From positions 13,806,501 through 13,870,500 of the forward strand of contig NC_021658.1 in NCBI RefSeq assembly GCF_000418325.1: a DNA stretch of 64,000 bases. Reading direction: 5' to 3'. Positions 48,929-58,267 of the stretch are shown here, in pieces (within the stretch, counting starts at the first letter, position 1; each line of letters starts with the position of its first letter). The translations under genes were made by a program, and so were the position numbers. A model generated the notes under the pieces. It made no database searches, was not told where the DNA came from, and saw nothing but the letters and a program-made list of their open reading frames with translations. The stretch comes from Sorangium cellulosum So0157-2. GTDB lineage: Bacteria > Myxococcota_A > Polyangia > Polyangiales > Polyangiaceae.

Positions 48929-51832
48929 ATGACTCGCCCCGAAGATGCCGCTCGGAAGAACATCGACGACGCGCTGATGACCGCCGGCTGGGCCGTGCAG
49001 GACAGGCAGGCGATGAACCTCGACGCGGCGCGCGGCGTCGCAGTCCGTGAGTTCCCGCTGAAGCGCGGTCACGGCTTCGCCGACTACCTGCTCTATGTCG
49101 ATGGGGATGCGGTCGGCGTGATCGAGGCGAAGGAGGTCGGCACCACGCTCACCGGGGTGGAGGGGCAGACGGAGAAATACTCCGCTGGGCTCCCGGATCT
49201 GCTGCCGGCGCCGGTGCGGCCCCTGCCGTTTCTTTACCAGTCCACCGGGGTCGAGACCGCGTTCACCAACCGCCTCGATCCAGACCCGCGCAGCCGCGGC
49301 GTGTTCCACTTCCACAAGCCCGAGACCCTGAGCCGCTGGATCGCGGCGGAGCCGGTGTTCCTGCCGCGCGTCGACGGGCGACCCGATCCGCTCAGCCAGC
49401 GTCCCGCGTCGTTCCGCGCGCGGCTGCTCACGTTCCCGGACGTGCCCGAGGCCGGCCTGCGGGCGGCGCAGGTGCGCGCGGTGCGCAACCTCGAGGTGTC
49501 GCTGCGGGACAACCGGCCCCGGGCGCTCATCCAGATGGCCACCGGCGCGGGGAAGACCGTCGCGGCGATCACCTCGATCTACCGGCTGATCAAGTTCGGC
49601 GACGCGAGCCGGGTGCTGTTCCTCGTCGACCGCGACAACCTCGGGCGACAGGCGCTCAAGGAGTTCCAGCAGTACACGACCCCGGACGACGGGCGCAAAT
49701 TCACCGAGCTGTACAACGTGCAGCGGCTCACCTCGAACAAGCTCGATCCGGTCGCGCGCGTGGTCATCACCACGATCCAGCGCCTGTACTCGATGCTGAA
49801 GGGCGAGGCGGACCTCCCGCCCGAAGCGGAGGAGCTCGGCCTCGCCAGCCTGAGCGAGATGATCAAGGAGCCCGTTCCGGTCGCCTACAACCCGGCGCTG
49901 CCGATCGAGGCGTTCGACGCGATCTTCGTCGACGAGTGCCACCGCAGCATCTACTCGCTCTGGCGGCAGGTGCTCGAGTACTTCGACGCCTTCCTCGTCG
50001 GCCTCACGGCGACGCCGGCGAAGCAGACCTTCGCCTTCTTCCGCCAGAACCTCGTCATGGACTACGACCATGAGCGGGCGGTGGCCGACGGCGTGAACGT
50101 CGACTACGACATCTACAAGATCCGCACCCGCATCACGGAGAAGGGCGCCACGGTCGAGGCCGGTCCTGAAGAGGTCGTCGGCCGGCGCGACCGGCAGACG
50201 CGCAAGGTCCGGTGGGAGCTGCTCGACGACGACCTCACCTACGACGCCGCCGCGCTCGATCGCCAGGTCGTCGCCCTCGACCAGATCCGCACCGTGGTCC
50301 GCACCTTCCGCGACCGGCTTTTCACCGAGATCTTCCCGGGCCGGAGCGAGGTGCCGAAGACGCTCATCTTCGCCAAGGACGACAGCCACGCCGACGACAT
50401 CGTGCAGGCCGTCCGGGAGGAGTTCGGGAAGGGGAACGACTTCTGCGAGAAGATCACCTACAAGACGGGCACCGCACGCATCGTCGAGAAGCGGCTCGGG
50501 CCTGACGGCAAGGAGACCGATTTCGTCACGTACAAGTCGAACGGGCTCAAGCCGGAGGACTTGCTCTCGTCCTTCCGCAACCGCTACAACCCGCGCGTCG
50601 TCGTCACGGTGGACATGATCGCCACGGGCACGGACGTGAAGCCGCTCGAGATCGTGATGTTCATGCGGGCGGTGAAGAGCCGGAACTTCTTCGAGCAGAT
50701 GAAGGGGCGCGGCGTGCGCGTCATCCACCCGGCGGATCTCCAGGCGGTCACGCCGGACGCGCGCGCGAAGGACCGCTTCGTCCTTGTCGACTGCGTCGGC
50801 GTCTGCGAGACGGATCTCATCGACGCGCTGCCGCTGGAGAAGAACCGCACGGTGGGGTTCGAGAAGCTGCTCGAGGCCGTGGCGCAGGGGAGCACGAAGG
50901 CCGACGTGCTCTCGTCGCTCGCCGGCCGGCTGGCGCGCCTCGACCGGCGCATCGGCGCGGAGGAGCGGGCGATGCTGGCGAAGCTCGCCGGGGGACGGAC
51001 GCTGGCGGAGCTCAGCGCGAAGCTCGTCGAGGCGATCGACCCCGACGCGCAGGCCGAGCGCGCCCGCGTGGTCGCGGGGCTGCCCGCGGGCGCGGCGCCG
51101 CCGGCGAGCGTCCTGGAGAAGGTGACCAGGGAGATGCTGCGCGACGCGGTGCAGCCGCTCCGCGCGAGCCCGGAGCTGCGGCGGGCGCTCACCGACGTGA
51201 AGAAGAGCCTGGAGCAGACGATCGACGCGGTCACGAAGGACGAGGTGACGGCGGCGGGCTTCTCGGACGAGGCGAGGGAGCGGGCGCGGGCGCTGACGAC
51301 CACGTTCGAGGCGTTCTGCCAGAAGCACCGGGACCAGATCACGGCGCTCCAGATCCTCTACAGCCGGCCGCACCGGCAGCGGCTCAAGCCGGAGGACGTG
51401 AAGGCGCTGGCCGACGCCATCAAGGCGCCGCCGCGGCAGTGGACGCCGGAGGTGCTGTGGCGGGCGTACGAGACGCTGGAGCGGGACAAGGTCCGCGGGG
51501 CGGGGGCGGGGAGGCTGCTCACGGATGTCGTGTCGCTGGTGCGGTTCGCGTTGCACCAGGAGGAAGAGCTTGTGCCGTTCCGCGAGCGGGTGCAGGAGCG
51601 GTTCGAGCGGTGGATGGCGCAGCAGGAGAACCAGGGACGAAGGTTCTCGGCGGAGCAGCGGGCGTGGCTGGAGGCGATACGGGATCACATGGCGGCGAAC
51701 CTGGAGATCTCGGTCGAGGATTTCGAGTATGCGCCGTTCGCCGGGATGGGCGGGGTGGGGAAGGCGGCGAGGGTGTTTGGGGCGGAGCTGGAGAAGGTGA
51801 TGGAGGAGTTGAATGAGGTGCTGGCGGCGTGA
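48929..51832 (+). CDS. hsdR: Type I restriction enzyme R subunit
   Basis: This 967-residue protein has an N-terminal nuclease motif of the PD-(D/E)XK type (Asp52 in FADYLLYVDG, Glu66 and Lys68 in VIEAKEVG). A helicase motor follows, with Walker A MATGAGKTVAA (near 205), DECH box IFVDECHRS (near 335), LTATPAKQ, and the late motif QMKGRGVRV. The C-terminal helical part should bind the methylase. It translocates and cleaves unmodified DNA with HsdM and HsdS. The ATG at 48929 is chosen from the conserved start; its ribosome site is weak. The stop overlaps the hsdS start (TGATG). EcoEI-like family by sequence style. Confidence 0.92.
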   Translation: MTRPEDAARKNIDDALMTAGWAVQDRQAMNLDAARGVAVREFPLKRGHGFADYLLYVDGDAVGVIEAKEVGTTLTGVEGQTEKYSAGLPDLLPAPVRPLPFLYQSTGVETAFTNRLDPDPRSRGVFHFHKPETLSRWIAAEPVFLPRVDGRPDPLSQRPASFRARLLTFPDVPEAGLRAAQVRAVRNLEVSLRDNRPRALIQMATGAGKTVAAITSIYRLIKFGDASRVLFLVDRDNLGRQALKEFQQYTTPDDGRKFTELYNVQRLTSNKLDPVARVVITTIQRLYSMLKGEADLPPEAEELGLASLSEMIKEPVPVAYNPALPIEAFDAIFVDECHRSIYSLWRQVLEYFDAFLVGLTATPAKQTFAFFRQNLVMDYDHERAVADGVNVDYDIYKIRTRITEKGATVEAGPEEVVGRRDRQTRKVRWELLDDDLTYDAAALDRQVVALDQIRTVVRTFRDRLFTEIFPGRSEVPKTLIFAKDDSHADDIVQAVREEFGKGNDFCEKITYKTGTARIVEKRLGPDGKETDFVTYKSNGLKPEDLLSSFRNRYNPRVVVTVDMIATGTDVKPLEIVMFMRAVKSRNFFEQMKGRGVRVIHPADLQAVTPDARAKDRFVLVDCVGVCETDLIDALPLEKNRTVGFEKLLEAVAQGSTKADVLSSLAGRLARLDRRIGAEERAMLAKLAGGRTLAELSAKLVEAIDPDAQAERARVVAGLPAGAAPPASVLEKVTREMLRDAVQPLRASPELRRALTDVKKSLEQTIDAVTKDEVTAAGFSDEARERARALTTTFEAFCQKHRDQITALQILYSRPHRQRLKPEDVKALADAIKAPPRQWTPEVLWRAYETLERDKVRGAGAGRLLTDVVSLVRFALHQEEELVPFRERVQERFERWMAQQENQGRRFSAEQRAWLEAIRDHMAANLEISVEDFEYAPFAGMGGVGKAARVFGAELEKVMEELNEVLAA

Positions 51833-53438
51833 TGGATGACGGGAAGGCTCCGCAGCTACCCACGAGCTGGATGATGTTGCCGCTCGGGAACTTCCTCGAA
51901 AGCATCGAGGCAGGGGCAAACTTCAAGTGTGAGGAGCGTCCTCCGCATGAAGGAGAGGTTGGCGTTGCAAAGGTAAGCGCGGTTACCTGGGGCGAGTACG
52001 ATGAAAATGAGAGTAAGACCTGTCACGATGCTACGAGGATTGCTTCAAACCTTCTGATCGCACCCGGCGACTTTTTGTTCAGTCGCGCGAACACGATAAA
52101 CTTGGTGGGTGCCTGTGTTATCGCGCGCCGTGTAACCAGGCGCGTGATGCTCAGTGATAAAATTCTGCGTTTGCGACTGCGAGCTGTCGAGCCAGCATGG
52201 GTTCTGTACTTCCTCCGGTCTGCTGCGGGGCGAAGCCACATCGAACGGTTGGCTACAGGCAATCAAGAGTCTATGCGCAATATAGGCCAGGACCGGATCC
52301 GAGCGATCCCGATACCTGTTGCACCACCTTTCGAGCAACAACGCATCGTTGCCATCATTGAGCAGCACCTCTCAGACATCAACGCCGGGGTGGCCTCACT
52401 CGAGCGCGTGCTCGCGAATCTAAAGCGGTATCGTCCTCCGTCCTCAAGGCCGCGTGCGAGGGGCGGCTCGTGCCGACCGAGGCCGAGCTCGCGAGAAAGG
52501 AGGGGCGCGAGTACGAGCCTGGTGACGCGCTGCTCCGGCGTATCCTGGACGAGCGCCGTGCACGGTGGGAGGCGGACCAGCTCGCGAAGATGAAGGCCAA
52601 GGGGCAGGCGCCACGCGACGATCGGTGGAAGACGAAGTACGAGGAGCCCAAAGAGCCGGACACGAGTAGCTTGCCGAAGCTGCCTGACGGGTGGGCATGG
52701 ACGACCGTTCTACAGTTAGGCTTCGTCGCGAGTGGAAGCACACCAAAGGGGGTTGAATCCAAGATCGGCCCGGAGGGCGAAATGCCATGGTTTCGCATAA
52801 GTGATATGAATCTTCCAGGTAACGAACGAGAAATGCGATCCGGCAGTTCGTATCTTTCGAGACAGAACGCTGCCGAGCTTGGGTTGCGAGTCTTCAGGGC
52901 CGCCACAATAATATTCCCAAAGCGAGGCGGAGCAATCGCAACGAACAAAAAGCGACTCCTGCTAGGCGAAGCAACTCTAGACTTGAACATCATGGCTGTT
53001 GAGCCTGTTGCTAGTGCTAAAGATTGGCTTACGGCCTGGTTTAAGCAGTTAGACCTTGGCAGCCTCTCCGACGGATCGAACGTCCCCCAAATCAACCACG
53101 GTGACATCGAGCCACTTGACGTGCCGTTGCCGCCCCTGGCCGAGCAAACGCGCATCGTTGCGGAGATCGAACGCCTCCTCTCCGTCGCTGACCAGGTCGA
53201 ACAAACGGCCCGCGCCCAGCTCGCCCGAGCGCAGCGCCTCCGCCAATCCGTCCTGAAGCGCGCCTTCGAAGGCAAGCTCGTCCCGCAGGACCCGAACGAC
53301 GAGCCGGCGAGCGCCTTGCTGGACCGGATCCGCGCTGCGCGCGCGGAAGCGCCCGCCGCGAACGGCTCGGGCAGGACCTCCCGCAGGGGCCGCGCTAAGG
53401 TGCTCCAGGCCGACGAGGGAGGGCTCGACGATGGGTGA
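51832..53438 (+). pseudogene. hsdS: Type I specificity subunit, split by a one-base frameshift
   Basis: HsdS recognises the DNA target with two recognition domains. The first half (51832 to about 52440) has LPTSWMMLPLGNFLESIEAG and the end-of-domain motif PIPVAPPFEQQRIVAIIEQH. The second half is one base out of frame and reads from about 52430 (SSVLKAACEGRLVPTEAELA) through LPDGWAWTTVLQLG and PLPPLAEQTRIVAEIERLL to 53438. The join falls in the conserved central sequence LKRYR-SSVLKAACEGRLVP at about 52432, where one inserted base would restore a single protein of about 535 residues. The mutation is not in a homopolymer. Unless this is a sequencing error or ribosomal frameshifting occurs, specificity is altered or lost. 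The recognition domains are less GC-rich than neighbours, as usual. Confidence 0.82.
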
Positions 53439-54396
53439 ACGATCCAGGACCACGAAGCGCACCGCATCCGGCGGGCAGCTCGACGGCGCGCGGCACGTGA
53501 TCCGTTTCACCGGCGAGGACGTCGCAACCCAGCGCGCTCCGTTCCTCCGCGACCTGCTCGACATCCTCGTCGACGGCGCGCAGCAGGCGACGCGCCTGCA
53601 GATCGACGGCCGCAGCACCGCGCCGGGCACACCGCCGGCCTGGCTGGAGGACGCGGCGGCGTTCGAGGTCGAGCAGATCCAGGAGCGGGAGATCGTCCTG
53701 CGCGCCCCCTCGCTCGCGGACGCGCTGTCCCGGCGTTCCCGGCAGCTCGACCTCTTCGCGGCCGCCGAGCCGAGCCGTTCGTGCCTCGACTACCTCGAGG
53801 ACAGCCTCGACGACGCCCTCGCCGGGCGCGAGGACAGCGATCGCTACGATCGGCCGCTCATGGCCACCCTCGAAGGGCTCGGTCGCCTGTTCCGCCATGG
53901 CGTGGACAGCATCGAGGTGGTCAACGGCCGGACGCTCCGCGTCGATCCTCGAGGCGTCGAGGCGATCCGCGCGCTGCGCCAGCGAACGCCGGAGGACCGA
54001 CGCGTCGCGGTCGGTGGCAAGCTCGACGCCATCCGCCATAGCGATCGCTCCTTCACGCTCGTCCTCACCTCGGGTGAGACCCTGCGAGGCCTCGCCGCCG
54101 AGTCGGTGGATCCGGCGGACCTCGCAAGGCTCTTCGGCCAGCCGGCGATCGTCTCCGGCATCGCCAAGTTCCGTCCGTCTGGCAAGGTGCTGCGCGTCGA
54201 GGCCGAGCGCATCGACCCGGCGACGGGCGATCTCACGGTCTGGTCGACGATACCGCGGCCTCTCGACGCGCCGGCGCACCTGCACAGATTCCATGTGCCG
54301 CAGGGGCCGGGCTCCGGCGTCGCAGCGATCTTCGGTGCTATTCCGATGGATGACACCGAGGAGGAATTCCAGGCGGCGCTCGAGGAGCTCTCGTGA
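53431..54396 (+). CDS. Unknown protein in the restriction-modification operon
   Basis: A 321-residue cytoplasmic protein. The ATG at 53431 overlaps the hsdS end by 8 bp, and its own stop overlaps the PIN gene start (GTGA), so it is translationally coupled on both sides. Sequence features are an N-terminal ARHVIRFTGEDVATQRAPFL segment, an acidic stretch LDYLEDSLDDALAGREDSDR, and later GKLDAIRHSDRSFTLVLTSG and GIAKFRPSGKVLRVEAERI, which suggest a mixed alpha/beta fold. No known motif was recognised. As partner of a PIN protein it could act as an atypical antitoxin, but it is larger than usual antitoxins. Confidence 0.7.
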   Translation: MGERSRTTKRTASGGQLDGARHVIRFTGEDVATQRAPFLRDLLDILVDGAQQATRLQIDGRSTAPGTPPAWLEDAAAFEVEQIQEREIVLRAPSLADALSRRSRQLDLFAAAEPSRSCLDYLEDSLDDALAGREDSDRYDRPLMATLEGLGRLFRHGVDSIEVVNGRTLRVDPRGVEAIRALRQRTPEDRRVAVGGKLDAIRHSDRSFTLVLTSGETLRGLAAESVDPADLARLFGQPAIVSGIAKFRPSGKVLRVEAERIDPATGDLTVWSTIPRPLDAPAHLHRFHVPQGPGSGVAAIFGAIPMDDTEEEFQAALEELS

Positions 54397-54830
54397 CAGC
54401 GTCGGAGGGGCCGGTCGTCCTCGACACGAATGTGGTGCTGCAGCTGGCGCGCGGAAACGAGATCGGCCGCTGGCTCGACGCAACGTACAGGCTCCAGACC
54501 CGCCCCTTGCGTCCGATGATTTCCATCGTGACGGTCGGTGAGCTGGTCGCGTTCGCCAGGCGCCGCGGTTGGGGGGCGGACCGGAGCGGCAAGCTGCACC
54601 AGGTCATCCAGCAGCTCGTCGTCTTCGACATCAACCGTGCAATCATCGATCACTACGCGGCGATCCACACGTTCCTGGTCGGCTCCGGCCGGAGCGTCGG
54701 GGACAACGACGTCTGGATCGCCGCCACGGCTGCAGCCACATCAGCGCTGCTCATCACGACGGACAAGGACTTCGAGCCCCTCGCCGGGACATTCCTTCAG
54801 GTGTCCGTCTTGCCTCATCCCGGAAAATAG
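54393..54830 (+). CDS. PIN-domain nuclease (VapC-like)
   Basis: This 145-residue protein has the PIN-domain acidic residues in order: Asp11 in VVLDTNVVLQL, Glu50 in VTVGELVAF, Asp104/Asp106 in VGDNDVWIAA and Asp124 or Asp126 in LITTDKDF. PIN proteins cleave RNA, often tRNA, as the toxin of VapBC modules. The GTG at 54393 overlaps the stop of the preceding unknown gene. hsdM begins 5 bp after its stop codon, so it is embedded in the restriction-modification operon. It may act as a back-up suicide toxin when restriction is blocked; that is inference. Confidence 0.85.
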   Translation: MTASEGPVVLDTNVVLQLARGNEIGRWLDATYRLQTRPLRPMISIVTVGELVAFARRRGWGADRSGKLHQVIQQLVVFDINRAIIDHYAAIHTFLVGSGRSVGDNDVWIAATAAATSALLITTDKDFEPLAGTFLQVSVLPHPGK

Positions 54831-54835
54831 CTAAC

Positions 54836-56356
54836 GTGTCGAACCCCTCCGCCCAGATCGTCCAGAAGCTCTGGTCCTACTGCAACGTCCTGCGCGACGA
54901 CGGCCTGTCCTACGGCGACTACGTCGAGCAGCTCACGTTCCTCCTCTTCCTCAAGATGGCGCACGAGCGCACGCAGCCGCCGTGGAACCACAAGCCGTTC
55001 ATCCCGGCCGGCCACGACTGGCCCGCGCTGCTCGCCAAGGATGGCGACGCGCTCGAGGTCCAGTACAGAAAGACGCTGGACCACCTCGGCCGGCAGCCGG
55101 GCATGCTCGGGCTCATCTTCCGCAAGGCGCAGAACAAGATCCAGGATCCGGCGAAGCTGCGCCGCCTCGTCGCGGATCTCATCGACCGCGAGCAGTGGAC
55201 GACGCTCGACGCCGACGTGAAGGGCGACGCCTACGAGGGGCTGCTCGAGAAGAACGCGCAGGACACCAAGGGCGGGGCGGGGCAGTACTTCACGCCGCGC
55301 CCGCTGATCCAGGCCATCGTCGAGGTCATGCGACCCGGGCCCGACGACACGATCTGCGACCCGGCGTGCGGCACGGGCGGCTTCCTGCTCGCGGCGCACG
55401 ACCACATCGTCCGGACGCACCCGAGCCTGACCCGCGACCAGAAGAAGCACCTGAAGCTCGGCGCGCTCCGCGGCGTCGAGCTGGTCCCCGGCGTGACCAG
55501 GCTGTGCGCGATGAACCTGCTCCTCCATGGCATCGGGCCGAGCGCCGAGGAGGGGCAGCCGCCCGTCGAGACCCGGGACAGCCTCGCCGCCGATCCGGGC
55601 TCTCGCTACTCGATGGTCCTGACGAACCCGCCGTTCGGGAAGAAGTCGAGCGTGATGGTCCTCACGGAGGAGGGCGACGAGGCCCGCGAGGCGCTCACGG
55701 TCACGCGCGAGGACTTCTGGGCGACGACGAGCAACAAGCAGCTCAACTTCGTCCAGCATGTGAAGACCATCCTCGCGATCCACGGGCGCGCCGCCGTGGT
55801 CGTGCCCGACAACGTGCTCTTCGAGGGCGGGGCAGGGGAGACGATCCGCCGCAAGCTGCTGCACGACTGCGACGTCCACACGCTCCTCCGGCTCCCCACG
55901 GGCATCTTCTACGCGCAGGGCGTGAAGGCGAACGTGCTCTTCTTCGACAAGAAGCCCGCCAGCGAGAAGCCATGGACCAAGAAGCTCTGGATCTACGACC
56001 TCCGCACGAACCAGCACTTCACGCTGAAGACGAACCCGCTCTCGCGCGCTGACCTCGACGACTTCGTCGCTTGTTACAAGCCGGGCGAGCTGCACAAGCG
56101 ACGGGCCACGTGGTCGGAGAAGAACCCGGCCGGGCAGTGGCGAGCCTACGAGGTTGCGGAGCTCACCGCTCGGGACAAGTGCAGCCTCGACGTCTTCTGG
56201 CTGAAGGACGAGAGCCTGGAGGCATCCGAGAACCTCCCGGCGCCCGACGTCATCGCCGGGGAGATCGTGGAGGACCTGCGCGCCGCCCTGGAGCAGTTCG
56301 AGGCGGTGGAAGCCGACCTGAGGGCGCGAGCGTCGGGTGCGAGCGCCGCGCCGTGA
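54836..56356 (+). CDS. hsdM: Type I DNA methyltransferase M subunit
   Basis: The 506-residue N6-adenine methyltransferase has the N-terminal HsdM helical domain (LWSYCNVLRDDGLSYGDYVEQL), the AdoMet motif DPACGTGGFLLAAHD (near 175) and the catalytic NPPFGKKSS (near 264). It methylates the host target together with HsdS and is needed for restriction by HsdR. The GTG at 54836 is 5 bp after the PIN gene stop. In most type I loci hsdM precedes hsdS; here it comes last, after the inserted unknown-PIN pair. Confidence 0.92.
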   Translation: MSNPSAQIVQKLWSYCNVLRDDGLSYGDYVEQLTFLLFLKMAHERTQPPWNHKPFIPAGHDWPALLAKDGDALEVQYRKTLDHLGRQPGMLGLIFRKAQNKIQDPAKLRRLVADLIDREQWTTLDADVKGDAYEGLLEKNAQDTKGGAGQYFTPRPLIQAIVEVMRPGPDDTICDPACGTGGFLLAAHDHIVRTHPSLTRDQKKHLKLGALRGVELVPGVTRLCAMNLLLHGIGPSAEEGQPPVETRDSLAADPGSRYSMVLTNPPFGKKSSVMVLTEEGDEAREALTVTREDFWATTSNKQLNFVQHVKTILAIHGRAAVVVPDNVLFEGGAGETIRRKLLHDCDVHTLLRLPTGIFYAQGVKANVLFFDKKPASEKPWTKKLWIYDLRTNQHFTLKTNPLSRADLDDFVACYKPGELHKRRATWSEKNPAGQWRAYEVAELTARDKCSLDVFWLKDESLEASENLPAPDVIAGEIVEDLRAALEQFEAVEADLRARASGASAAP

Positions 56357-56435
56357 CCAGCTCCCTGCGCCCCGACCGCTGAGCTACCCTACCGCCACCG
56401 CCGTCCGTGCCGTCAACGAGGAGCCGGGGAGAGCC

Positions 56436-57494
56436 ATGAAGGTTCAGCACCTGCACATGAAGCAGTTCAGCGCGTTCGAGGACGTCGAGCTCGCCTTCTC
56501 ACCCGGGATCAATATTTTCCTGGGCACCAACGCGACGGGGAAGAGCCACACCATGAAGGCGCTCTACTCCCCGATCAAGACCCTCGAGCAGGAGGGCTCC
56601 GTCATCCCGCTGGATCTGCGGATGCACGAGAAGCTGGCCAACGTCTTCAGGCCGGACGACGCCTATATGGGCAGGCTCGTCCACCGCCGCAAGGGCCAGG
56701 GCAAGGGGCTCATCACCATCCGCGGAGCGACCGGAGACATCGCGCTCGTGCTGCACACGAGGGGCAAGCAGCAGGTCGAGGTCAAGAGCGCGACGTGGAA
56801 GACCGAGGCGCCTTCCATCTTCCTCCCGACGCGAGAGGTCCTCGCGATGTTCGAGGGCTTCATCCCTGCGTACCAGGAGCGCAAGCTCTCGTTCGATGAG
56901 ACGTACTACGACGCATGCATCGCGCTCAGCCAGGCGGCGCTGCGCGGACCCCGCTCCGAGGAGGCAAAGGCCCTGATCGAGCCGATCGAGGCCGCGCTGG
57001 GCGGCAAGGTCTCGCTCCAGGGCGGCCGCTTCTATCTGCTGCGCAAGGACGGGAGCATGGAGGCGCACCTCGTCGCCGAAGGGCTGCGCAAGATCGCGTG
57101 CCTCGCCCACATGGTCTCGAACGGCTCGCTGACGACGAACGGCATCCTCTTCTGGGATGAGCCCGAGGCGAACCTGAACCCGCAGCTCGTCTCGCTGGTC
57201 GTCGACATCCTCCTCGAGCTCGGCAAGCGCGGCGTGCAGATCTTCGTGACGACGCACGATTACCTGCTCTCTCACAAGCTTTCACTCCTCTCCGAGTACA
57301 GGAAGCAGCCCGACGTACCGATCCGGTTCTTCGCGTTCTACCGGAAGGAGGCGCACGGGCCGGCGCTCGTCGATGCCGGCGATACGATGGCCGAGCTGCC
57401 GACCAACCCGATCCTCGACGAGTTCTCGCGCCACTATGATTTCGAGCGCAAGCTCTTCGACGAGGCTCCCGGCCAGGAGGGCTCCGCGGCGTGA
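56436..57494 (+). CDS. AAA ATPase (RecF/Smc-like, AAA_15/21 type)
   Basis: This 352-residue protein has Walker A GTNATGKS (30-37) directly after a short N-terminal beta region, Walker B LFWDEPEANLNPQLV (near 243) and a late IFVTTHDYLLS segment with the switch His. It has no coiled coil and no TOPRIM or nuclease domain of its own. GGGGAGA lies before the ATG at 56436. Its stop overlaps the start of a small nuclease-like gene (GTGA), so both are made together. The gene is 79 bp after hsdM on the same strand. The pair resembles defence modules with an ATPase sensor and a separate effector, such as PARIS, but the effector differs. Confidence 0.82.
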   Translation: MKVQHLHMKQFSAFEDVELAFSPGINIFLGTNATGKSHTMKALYSPIKTLEQEGSVIPLDLRMHEKLANVFRPDDAYMGRLVHRRKGQGKGLITIRGATGDIALVLHTRGKQQVEVKSATWKTEAPSIFLPTREVLAMFEGFIPAYQERKLSFDETYYDACIALSQAALRGPRSEEAKALIEPIEAALGGKVSLQGGRFYLLRKDGSMEAHLVAEGLRKIACLAHMVSNGSLTTNGILFWDEPEANLNPQLVSLVVDILLELGKRGVQIFVTTHDYLLSHKLSLLSEYRKQPDVPIRFFAFYRKEAHGPALVDAGDTMAELPTNPILDEFSRHYDFERKLFDEAPGQEGSAA

Positions 57495-58021
57495 GCTTCG
57501 TTCATGACGAGGGCAAGCTCCGGTTCGCCTTCGACGGCGACTGGAAGATCCTGAAATGGGACGATCACGACGCGTATGTCGGCGGACTGCAAAGGTTTCA
57601 GGAGACCAAGGCAGTCGATTTCTTCGGCCTGTATCTCGGCGAGCCTTACTTCATCGAAGTCAAAGACTTCCGCGGCCACCGCATCAAGAACAAGGCACGC
57701 CTATCGAACGGGGATCTCGCCCGAGAGGTCGCGTACAAGGTGCGGGATACCGTCGCCGGCATGGTGTGGGCCTGTGGCCGCTCGCCGCTCGATGGCGGCG
57801 AGCTGCGGGGCTTCGTCCGACCGGTCCTCGAGCGCTCCAGGAAGGTCCCCGTCGTGCTCTGGCTCGAGGAAGATCGACCGCCCGGGCCGGCGGACGCGTC
57901 CACGCTGGGCGAGACCATCAAGCGCGAGCTCACCTGGCTCAATCCAAGGGTCCTGGTCACCTGTCGATCCCTGGCCCAAACCGCTCCCGTCCATGGCCTC
58001 GAGGTCACCAACGTGTCGTGA
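57491..58021 (+). CDS. Small PD-(D/E)XK-like nuclease partner of the AAA ATPase
   Basis: A 176-residue protein with the pattern AVDFFGLYLGEPYFIEVKDF, giving Asp43, Glu56 and Lys58 in the spacing of a PD-(D/E)XK nuclease core, followed by basic RGHRIKNKAR. The rest contains RELTWLNPRVLVTCRS and no signal peptide. It begins at a GTG overlapping the ATPase stop. The motif alone is short, so nuclease assignment is by pattern and context. As the presumed effector of the ATPase it would cut nucleic acid after activation. I do not recognise a named family. Confidence 0.68.
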   Translation: MSFVHDEGKLRFAFDGDWKILKWDDHDAYVGGLQRFQETKAVDFFGLYLGEPYFIEVKDFRGHRIKNKARLSNGDLAREVAYKVRDTVAGMVWACGRSPLDGGELRGFVRPVLERSRKVPVVLWLEEDRPPGPADASTLGETIKRELTWLNPRVLVTCRSLAQTAPVHGLEVTNVS

Positions 58022-58267
58022 CGTGACCGCCAAATCCCCCCGCGCCTCTCACCACCCCTGCGCCGCTCCTGTCCACGCAAGTCGATCTTCGCCGCCCTCT
58101 CCGTCACGCGCCGCTGAGCCGGCCCGCTTTCTCGCCGCGTAAGCCGGCACGCCGATGCCGCGCGCATTCTCATCTCAATCGTATCGCGCCGACCCGGGAG
58201 GCCCTTCCCCCGCGCGCTTCGTTCACGGTATACCTGGGCTTCTTGCCCTCGAGGAGATGTGAGCCTG

